A DNA stretch of 44,614 nucleotides from Streptomyces sp. ISL-43 (GTDB taxonomy: Bacteria > Actinomycetota > Actinomycetes > Streptomycetales > Streptomycetaceae), in the NCBI RefSeq assembly GCF_018614195.1, contig NZ_JAGGOT010000080.1, positions 1 through 44,614 of the forward strand. Direction: 5' to 3'. The first letter of the stretch is position 1. Each line of letters begins with the position of its first letter. This document shows, piece after piece, positions 39,048 through 44,614 of this stretch. Made by a program: the position numbers and the translations under genes. A model generated the notes under the pieces. The model saw only the letters and a program-made list of their open reading frames with translations. It searched no databases and had not been told where the DNA came from.

Positions 39048-39655
39048 GCGACGCCGAACTCCTCAGCCCGCAGGAGATCGCAGCCATCCGGGAAGAGGTC
39101 GCGGGCGCCGTACTCGGTGCTCCCGAAGGACTCGCCGAATCGCTGGAGCGCGACCCGGAGAGCTTCCTCCGCTTGGTCGCCGCAGCCCGAGTCGGGGCCG
39201 AGGAATCCAGCCGGCTCCTGCGGGAGGCCATCCAGGGAGCCAGGGCGGCGGGCCACAGCTGGGACAGCGTGGGCGGGGTTCTGGGAGTCAGCCGGCAGGC
39301 AGCCCAGCAGCGGTTCGCCGCCAAGTCGCCTGCCCCGCAGTCTGGTTCCGTGACGGGTGCGGCGGACCAGGCGGACGGCGCGCCGGCGCGCCGGGTCATC
39401 ACCCCGGTCACCGCGTTCAACGAGATGGCCGAACTCGACGCGGCCGCGAGGGACGGCTGGCACCTGGTGGACTACGGACCGCTCTTCCTCGTGGTGGAAG
39501 CCTCCGACCGGACCTGGGAACACCGGCGGGCCTTCGGCGGCCAGCGCCGGCGTATGAAGGCTGAAGGATGGACGCAGGTCGGTGCGGGGTCCTTCCCCTG
39601 GCGCTACTACAAGCGCCCCACGGACGGGGTGCCCGGCAACGGCCCCGCCCGGTAG
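39044..39655 (+). CDS. Putative helix-turn-helix regulator
   Basis: The 203-residue protein has an acidic helical N-terminus, a helix-turn-helix (about 68-92: AAGHSWDSVGGVLGVSRQAAQQRF) and a C-terminal alpha/beta domain (about 120-190: NEMAELDAAARDGWHLVDYG, FLVVEASDRTWEHRR, then WRYYKRP), which recalls small ligand- or protein-binding domains of the DUF4177/DUF2812 style. The start overlaps the stop of the membrane gene. It is the best candidate to bind the 45-bp double palindrome at 38664. Confidence 0.7.
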   Translation: MSDAELLSPQEIAAIREEVAGAVLGAPEGLAESLERDPESFLRLVAAARVGAEESSRLLREAIQGARAAGHSWDSVGGVLGVSRQAAQQRFAAKSPAPQSGSVTGAADQADGAPARRVITPVTAFNEMAELDAAARDGWHLVDYGPLFLVVEASDRTWEHRRAFGGQRRRMKAEGWTQVGAGSFPWRYYKRPTDGVPGNGPAR

Positions 39656-39758
39656 CGGCCCGGGTGCGCGGGCGCAGGCCTGGTCGTCACGGGACGGCGA
39701 ACCCGCCGGCAGTCGGTCCGGCGAACACCAACAGATCTTGGCCCAGCGCCCGCCGCGG

Positions 39759-40112
39759 TCAGGCGGGCTGCCACAGCTCGATCCGATTGCCCTCAGGATC
39801 GGTGACCCAGCCGAATCGGCCGACACCCTCCATGTCCTGCGTTTCACTGGCCACGTCCGCTCCCTCGGCACGCAATTGCGCGAGCATCGCATCCAGGTCG
39901 CGGACCCGGAAGTTGAGCATGGCTTGCTGGGCGCGGGACCCGAAGTAGTCGGTCTCGGACTCGAACGTGGCGAACACCGTCGGCCCGGCTCCCTGATGCC
40001 ACAGGCCGTTCTCATCGACGTCCAGGCCCAGACAGTCGCGATACCACGCGCTCAGGGCCGCCGGGTCGGCGGCCCGCATGAAATATCCACCGATTCCAAG
40101 CACGTGTTCCAT
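39759..40112 (-). CDS. Single-domain VOC (glyoxalase fold) protein
   Basis: The 117-residue product is one VOC module: GIGGYFMRAADPAALSAWYRDCLGLDV at the start, QAMLNFRVRDLDAMLAQLRAEGADV in the middle and WVTDPEGNRIELWQPA at the end, where Glu in IELWQ is the usual metal ligand. Unlike the two-domain protein at 4573 it should dimerise. The substrate is unknown. The ribosome site is weak. It converges with the HTH gene. Confidence 0.85.
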   Translation of the reverse strand: MEHVLGIGGYFMRAADPAALSAWYRDCLGLDVDENGLWHQGAGPTVFATFESETDYFGSRAQQAMLNFRVRDLDAMLAQLRAEGADVASETQDMEGVGRFGWVTDPEGNRIELWQPA

Positions 40113-40363
40113 GTCGCCATGTTGCCAGGACGGCGATCGGGCGGACCGGCACCACGCCACTCCTGGCGGCCGGCCGCCGAGGTGACGCCCACGAAGTCCG
40201 CGCCGCCCAGGGCGGGAAGGCGCTGAGCCCGGGTGGCCCGCCGCCCCTCCGGACCCCGCAGGCCGCTCCGGTCCTTCGCGCCGCGACTCGCGCCGCGACC
40301 CCCGCCGTCGGAAAGGCGTTGCCGGCAGGCGCCCGGCACCGTTTCATCGGATCCCGGCCGGGG

Positions 40364-40567
40364 TCAGTCGCGGCGGAAAAGGTCGACGTCATGGTGAGCC
40401 GGCCAGGGGGCGGGGCTGCGCGGGACTTCTCGCCCCTGTTGGAGCCACAGCCGCTCGACCGCGTCGTAGATGGGCGTCTCCACCGGCGAGAGGCCGGCTC
40501 CCGTGGCCGGGCCGGACGGCCGGGAGGAGGCGTACTCCGCCCCGTGCGGGTCGGTCTTCACGGCCAT
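40364..40567 (-). CDS. Small hypothetical protein
   Basis: The 67-residue product (MAVKTDPHGAEYASSRPSG, then SPVETPIYDAVERLWLQQGREVPR, ending HHDVDLFRRD) has a codon pattern and a Pro/Arg layout seen in small conserved Streptomyces proteins. It may follow the gene at 40616 on the same strand after 48 bases. The function is unknown. The 251 bases between its stop and the VOC start show no convincing gene. Confidence 0.55.
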   Translation of the reverse strand: MAVKTDPHGAEYASSRPSGPATGAGLSPVETPIYDAVERLWLQQGREVPRSPAPWPAHHDVDLFRRD

Positions 40568-40615
40568 CTGGTCACCCGCGCCACGGCCTGGGGCAGCCGC
40601 GACCGGCGCGGCTGT

Positions 40616-40945
40616 TCACCGCGGGACCTTGCTGGAGGATCGTTCCTGCTGCTGGTGATCGACGACACCCGCGATGTCCGGGACGGGCAGTGCCCGGCCG
40701 AGCTCTTCGCGGAGAAGGGTGAGAAGACGGGGTTTCCAGTCGGCTGTCTCCAACGCCACGCGGGCCCCGTCGTCGGCGACGGCCGGCAGGACCACTCCAC
40801 CGGTGACGGTCATCGGGTACACGCCGTCCAGGATGTCGGCCCCGGGCGCGAGGCGGTCCACCGCGATGTCCCATGCGGTGGCGAGGGAGGGGGCGAAGGT
40901 GTCGGGCACGGGGGTTCCTTCCGCAGGCCGGGCAATCAGGGACAT
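40616..40945 (-). CDS. Hypothetical protein, possibly a gene fragment
   Basis: The 109-residue product reads MSLIARPAEGTPVPDTFAPS, LATAWDIAVDRLAPGADILD, YPMTVTGGVVLPAVADDG, ETADWKPRLLTLLREELGRA and ends HQQQERSSSKVPR. It looks coding, and the frame stays open for 60 residues upstream of ATG 40945 (FRIPRFLQAAS before it also looks protein-like), so it may be the end of a truncated gene. There is no clear ribosome site. I do not recognise the family. Confidence 0.35.
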   Translation of the reverse strand: MSLIARPAEGTPVPDTFAPSLATAWDIAVDRLAPGADILDGVYPMTVTGGVVLPAVADDGARVALETADWKPRLLTLLREELGRALPVPDIAGVVDHQQQERSSSKVPR

Positions 40946-41422
40946 GCTCGCGGCCTGGAGGAAGCGGGGGATGCGGAAAGGCCTCTCGGGGACCGAAAGG
41001 GGTGACATTCCCGGGCCTGTTCGAGCCGACGCCCGCACGGTGGGTGCGGGCCGGGTGAAGCTGCCACGGCGGATACGACGGGCCGCGGCTGGAATCCGGG
41101 CCCACCGGCACGACGCATGGAGGTACACCGAAAGCGGAACCGATTCTTCCGATGCTCGTCAGCCGTGGGTGCGTCCATTCATCTGGCCGGTCGCCGAGTC
41201 CCGGCCAGACCCGCTCCGCCGTGCGGGCCGGATGTGACTGCTGTGGGTGCCCTCGTCGGCGGGGGCACCCACCCCAGGGCGAGCCCCGGCGAACGCCCCT
41301 CGCTCCTGGGTGCGGGCTCGATCGCCGGACCGCTGACCGCTGACGCTGACCGCTGACGGCTCGCGTGGCCGGGAAACGGCACGCATGTCGTCCCGTAAGT
41401 GCTGCTCACGGGTGCCGCGTCG
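40946..41422. other. Gap without a recognisable gene, with one hairpin
   Basis: No frame on either strand reads like a protein here. At 41244-41271, TGGGTGCCC and GGGCACCCA form a perfect 9-bp stem with a 10-base loop and no T-tract. It is 150 bases past the stop of the DUF3626 gene (minus strand) and may be its terminator. A short GACCGCTGAC-type repeat lies near 41330-41355. Confidence 0.4.
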
Positions 41423-42343
41423 CTACCTTGACCGGGGTGACCGCGGCGTCGGAGCAGCCCCGGACAGCCCTGCTCGCAAGCGCGCCGGGTTCTCGCCGTA
41501 CTGCAGGGCACTTCCGAAGCGCGCCACGTAGTGCCACACCCGCTTGAGTGCTTGTTCGTCGTGGTCGCCGGCACGGGCAGCGTCGCCGACGACGCGCGGA
41601 TCGAGTCGCCCGTCCGCCGCGATTTCCACGCCCAGGTCGACGTACTCCTGCCCCCGGTAGGAGGCGTGGCGCCGGAGCTCCTCGACGGCGAGGCTGAATC
41701 CAGGGTGCCATTCGACCGGGCAGGGAAGACGTCGGGCCGAGGCCTCCACTGCCGTGCCGCGATAGCAGGGGTCCAGAACCACAGCCTCCACGTCGCGGTG
41801 CAGCCGGACCGGCCCGTGCACTTGCGCCTCGATGTAGTCGTCGAGCGCGTCCTGACTGTCGGCCTCGGCCAGCTCGATCAGCGGCATGCAGGCCGCGACG
41901 CCGAAGTCCGTCGGCTCCAGGAAGCTGTCGGGATAGCAGAACGTGGTCCTTGTCAGCGTCTCGGCGGCCAGCCGGAAGTGGGCGGAGCCGAACCGTGGCG
42001 CCCCGCCGACCGGCTTGCGGCGGAAGTTCAGTGCCCCGTAGACCGGTCGCTCATCCGCGGGTGCCTCGTCGTACGCCCCGCCGAAGATCCGACTCTCCCA
42101 GCGCCACCGGTCGCCGCCGGCGTGGGCGGTCAAACCGCCGTTGCTCGTCCCCGTGACGAACTGCGAGTGGTAGACGCCGTCCTGAGCCAGGGCATCCAGT
42201 ATCGGCTTGTCTCGCACCAGGCGGTCCGGATGGAAGTTGAGGGTCACGCGCACCGCCGGATCCACAGGACCTCCGGACGACTGCTCCGCGACGTGGTGGA
42301 GAGCCTGTTCGTACGCCGCCAGGGCGGCGGTTGCGGAGTTCAT
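41423..42343 (-). CDS. DUF3626 protein
   Basis: The 306-residue protein shows the DUF3626 words VRVTLNFHPDR, then DGVYHSQFVTGTSNGGLTAH, GGDRWRWESRIFGGAYD, YGALNFRRKPVGGAPRFGSAHF and, later, EAQVHGPVRLHRDVEAVVLD and GQEYVDLGVEIA. No catalytic function is established that I can cite. ATG 42343 is preferred; GGAG lies 13 bases upstream, which is long. An in-frame start at 42379 is possible. It is divergent from the GlxA-type regulator. Confidence 0.8.
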   Translation of the reverse strand: MNSATAALAAYEQALHHVAEQSSGGPVDPAVRVTLNFHPDRLVRDKPILDALAQDGVYHSQFVTGTSNGGLTAHAGGDRWRWESRIFGGAYDEAPADERPVYGALNFRRKPVGGAPRFGSAHFRLAAETLTRTTFCYPDSFLEPTDFGVAACMPLIELAEADSQDALDDYIEAQVHGPVRLHRDVEAVVLDPCYRGTAVEASARRLPCPVEWHPGFSLAVEELRRHASYRGQEYVDLGVEIAADGRLDPRVVGDAARAGDHDEQALKRVWHYVARFGSALQYGENPARLRAGLSGAAPTPRSPRSR

Positions 42344-42434
42344 CGGAGCAGTGTCACTCCACCCGATCAATCGGTGCACCCGTATTAGCGCTGCGCCGGG
42401 GGACGTGACGCCGTCAGCGATGTCGGAACCGGCG

Positions 42435-42469
42435 TGTCCGGATGTGAGACAACCTCGTCATTGCGGACA
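42435..42469. promoter_or_regulatory. Possible operator for the GlxA-type regulator
   Basis: TGTCCG (42435-42440) and CGGACA (42464-42469) form an inverted repeat with a 23-base spacer in the divergent gap before the AraC-type gene. This is weak evidence by itself. Confidence 0.25.
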
Positions 42470-42495
42470 TGGACGTGGGGCGAAAAGATCGTCAC

Positions 42496-43509
42496 ATGCC
42501 CGCACCGCACCGCGTTGTCATCGTCGCCTTCCCCGGCGTGGAACTCCTGGACATCACAGGCCCGGGCGAGGTGTTCTCGGTCGCCTCCCGGGTAGCCGGC
42601 TCCGCTCGACCCGGCTACCGGGTGCAGATCGCGACGGCCGACGGTGGCGCGGTCACCACCTCCAGCGGTATCCGGCTGCTGGCCGACCTGCGGCTCGACG
42701 AGGTGGACGAGGCGGGGGGACGGGTGGACACCCTGCTCGTGTCCGGCGCGGTCACCCACCAGGAGGGCGGCGGCGCCGAAGCGGTCGTCGACCCGACGGT
42801 CACCGACTGGCTGCGCGGGGCCGTGCCCCGCGCGGGCCGCACCGGATCGGTCTGCGCCGGGGCGCACCTCCTGGCCGCGGCCGGGCTGCTGGACGGCAGG
42901 GCCGCCACGACACACTGGCTCACCGCCGCCCAACTGGCGGCCGCGCACCCCGAGATCACGGTCGATCCGGACCCGATCTTCATCCGGTCCGGGCGGGTGT
43001 GGACGTGCGCCGGGGTGACGTCGGGGATGGACATGGCGCTGGCCATGGTGGCCGAGGACCACGGCCAGGCCGTCGCGCTCGCGACGGCCCGCATGATGGT
43101 CATGTACGTCAAACGCTCCGGTGGACAGAGCCAGTTCAGTGTTCCGCTCTCCGTGCAGGCGCCGACCGGCGACCGGATCGACGAACTGTGCCAGTGGATC
43201 ACCGAGCATCCGGAGGAGGACCTCTCCGCCGAGGCGCTCGCCGAGCGCGTCAACCTCAGCGCACGCCACTTCTCCCGCCTCTTCGCGCAGCGCACCGGCA
43301 CCACACCCGCCGCCTACGTCGAGTCCACGCGCCTGGAAGCCGCCCGCCGCCTGCTCGAAGAGTCCGACGGCAGCCTTCCGCAGGTCGCCGCGGCCAGCGG
43401 CCTCGGCTCCGTGAAGACCCTGCACCGCAGCTTCCGGCGCCGGCTGGGGACCACCCCGGCCGAGTACCGCCGCCGCTTCCGCCAGAGCCACCGCCCCCTA
43501 CCGGCCTGA
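42496..43509 (+). CDS. GlxA-type transcriptional regulator (DJ-1/PfpI plus AraC)
   Basis: The protein (337 residues) combines a DJ-1/PfpI-like domain (about 5-185; VVIVAFPGVELLDITGPGEVF at the start and the nucleophile-elbow-like SVCAGAHLLAAAGLL) with a C-terminal AraC HTH domain (about 230-330; LSAEALAERVNLSARHFSRLF, then LPQVAAASGLGSVKTLHRSF). The ligand is unknown. It precedes the MBL hydrolase gene by 81 bases on the same strand, so the hydrolase is a likely target. ATG 42496 was chosen; GTG/TTG starts upstream lack support. Confidence 0.9.
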   Translation: MPAPHRVVIVAFPGVELLDITGPGEVFSVASRVAGSARPGYRVQIATADGGAVTTSSGIRLLADLRLDEVDEAGGRVDTLLVSGAVTHQEGGGAEAVVDPTVTDWLRGAVPRAGRTGSVCAGAHLLAAAGLLDGRAATTHWLTAAQLAAAHPEITVDPDPIFIRSGRVWTCAGVTSGMDMALAMVAEDHGQAVALATARMMVMYVKRSGGQSQFSVPLSVQAPTGDRIDELCQWITEHPEEDLSAEALAERVNLSARHFSRLFAQRTGTTPAAYVESTRLEAARRLLEESDGSLPQVAAASGLGSVKTLHRSFRRRLGTTPAEYRRRFRQSHRPLPA

Positions 43510-43590
43510 CCCTCCGCTGCCCGCAGCCCATCCGAGCCCAGCGGACCGCGAAGCATGCCCGGATCCACCTCACACGCGAGGGAAGACACC

Positions 43591-44340
43591 ATGTCCCGCA
43601 CGAAGATCATCCCGATACCGGTCCTCGGCAAGCACGCCGTCAACGCCTACCTGCTGCTGGGGAGCCGCCCCGTCGTCGTCGACGCCGGAACCCCCGGCAG
43701 CGCCCGTACGATCCACGACCACATGGCCCGGCACGGCGTCGACCCCGCCGACCTCGCGCTGATCGTCATCACCCACGGCCACATCGACCACTTCGGCTCG
43801 GCCGCGGAACTGCACCGGCTCACCGGAGCCCGGATCGCCGGGCACGTCGCCGACCTGGGCCCCTACCGGACCGGCCGGGTCCGTGAGCCGTATTTCCCGA
43901 CCGGGCCCATGGGCCGTCTCATGGCCAAGAACAAGAAGTTGCACGTGGAGGCGGACCCCTTCGATCCGGACGTTCTGATCGAGGGTGAGACGGACCTGAC
44001 GGACTTCGGTATCGCAGCCCGCGTCATGCCCACTCCGGGGCACACCGCAGGCTCCATCTCCGTCCTCACCGACGACGGGGACCTCGTCGCGGGCGACCTC
44101 GTCGCCAACTCCTTCATGGGCCTCATCCCCGGAAGACCGGCCAACCCTCCTTTCCACGACGACCCCCACCGCAACCTCGCCAGCCTGCGCGAGATGCTCG
44201 CCCTGAACCCCACGAGCCTCCACGTCGGCCACGGCACACCCCTCGACCCCGACCGCGTACGTCGCTGGGCGGACCGTGAGCAGCGACGCCTGGACCGGCT
44301 CGCCACCCGAGGCCGCCTCCGAACCCGCCCGCGGGATTAG
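43591..44340 (+). CDS. Metallo-beta-lactamase-fold hydrolase
   Basis: The 249-residue enzyme has the zinc motif THGHIDH (H62, H64, D66, H67), then PTPGHTAGS and the bridging Asp in LVAGDLV. These support a binuclear zinc site. The fold covers lactonases, glyoxalase II-like thioesterases and others; the KHAVNAYLL N-terminus fits the glyoxalase/lactonase-like group rather than true beta-lactamases. GAGGGA lies 7 bases before ATG 43591. Confidence 0.9.
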   Translation: MSRTKIIPIPVLGKHAVNAYLLLGSRPVVVDAGTPGSARTIHDHMARHGVDPADLALIVITHGHIDHFGSAAELHRLTGARIAGHVADLGPYRTGRVREPYFPTGPMGRLMAKNKKLHVEADPFDPDVLIEGETDLTDFGIAARVMPTPGHTAGSISVLTDDGDLVAGDLVANSFMGLIPGRPANPPFHDDPHRNLASLREMLALNPTSLHVGHGTPLDPDRVRRWADREQRRLDRLATRGRLRTRPRD

Positions 44341-44614
44341 CGCGCGGCGGTGGATGACACCCCCGCACCCGCTCTCCCCGCCTGCCCTGTTTTTACAAGC
44401 TCGCGCGACGAGCCATCCGGACGCCCGATGTCTCCTGCGACGAGGACCGCGAGGCGATCGACCCCTTCTGGGGCCAGGTCGCCACTACCCGTGGGACGCC
44501 ACCGGCGGCCTCGCCCTCGGCGAGCAGGTCGCGAACCAGGTCTTCACCACCGGACTCCGCACCCTGTGACATGACCGGAGGGGCGGGGGTCCCGGGCGGT
44601 TTCTAGGGATCGTC
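44341..44614 (+). other. Tail with a possible gene remnant
   Basis: One plus-strand frame ending at 44569 reads GRHYPWDATGGLALGEQVANQVF. This faintly recalls the C-terminal end of PAP2/vanadium haloperoxidase proteins (HYPxDxxxGLALGxxVA). The upstream frame reads DEDREAIDPFWGQ and does not join it. The match is too short to call. The window ends here. Confidence 0.25.

Noticed and set aside
41244..41271. Strong terminator call for the 41244 hairpin
   Set aside because: The stem is perfect but there is no T-tract, and it is 150 bases from the nearest stop; listed only as part of the gap.
1..44614. Mobile element, prophage, CRISPR array or tRNA as a cause of the deletions
   Set aside because: No transposase, integrase, cas gene, regularly spaced repeat or tRNA-like structure was seen on reading; this was not a computed search.

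Overview
The window reads as a piece of a high-GC actinobacterial chromosome, most likely Streptomyces. GC is very high throughout, ribosome sites are GGAGG-like, GTG and TTG starts are common, and many families are typical of streptomycetes: DUF6328, DUF5709, DUF4328, the CtaD/CtaF/QcrB respiratory type, mycothiol-type ArsC and the rifamycin monooxygenase Rox. I see no rRNA, tRNA, CRISPR array, transposase or phage gene. It looks like an accessory or chromosome-arm region rather than a core locus.

Layout. 1-5.4 kb: a core-deleted esterase, a TetR/SnoaL-like pair, a hemerythrin-like protein divergent from two proteins that share a C-terminal domain, an isochorismatase-type hydrolase and a double VOC protein. 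5.4-12.1 kb: DUF6328 and DUF6056 membrane proteins, a secreted GH15-like protein, a lipoprotein and a PIG-L deacetylase with a repeat domain. 12.3-15.8 kb: a secreted serine hydrolase and an intact HSL-type hydrolase, divergent from a PucR-type regulator. 15.9-21.3 kb: a damaged arsenic locus, with arsC intact, arsR1 frameshifted, the aquaporin and arsN genes both cut at one scar, arsR2 and arsO intact, and an MFS gene fused in frame to an Mrr-type nuclease. 21.3-26.4 kb: a DUF4328 membrane protein and a partial respiratory set (ctaD-ctaF convergent with qcrB). 26.6-38.6 kb: a stress-type region with a CBM48-like protein, a molybdopterin enzyme remnant, a deleted F420 enzyme, a HAD phosphatase, CYP152, small hydrophilic proteins, two SDR enzymes, a second DUF6328 protein, Rox with its rifamycin-associated element, and DUF2231. 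38.7-44.6 kb: a small membrane protein and HTH protein behind a double palindrome, VOC and DUF3626 proteins, a GlxA-type regulator and an MBL hydrolase.

Two themes stand out. First, a promoter-like pattern, GNNT-N15-GGGTA, often extended to GGGTAGGCGC and close to the Streptomyces SigB stress consensus, lies before at least six genes on both strands (5393, 28360, 30954, 32536, 33766, and 35145 on the minus strand), with weaker copies at 37411 and 2578. It would join scattered genes into one stress regulon, and two of them appear to be leaderless. Second, the window carries many deletion scars: two genes with clean in-frame internal deletions, two convergent genes sharing one junction, one frameshift and three or four gene remnants. 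The rox control region also holds an apparent rightward promoter whose -35 lies inside the rifamycin-associated element and which runs straight into a strong terminator.

All family calls come from reading motifs by eye. No database search was run, and palindromes and promoters were found by manual reading, so weaker sites may be missed.
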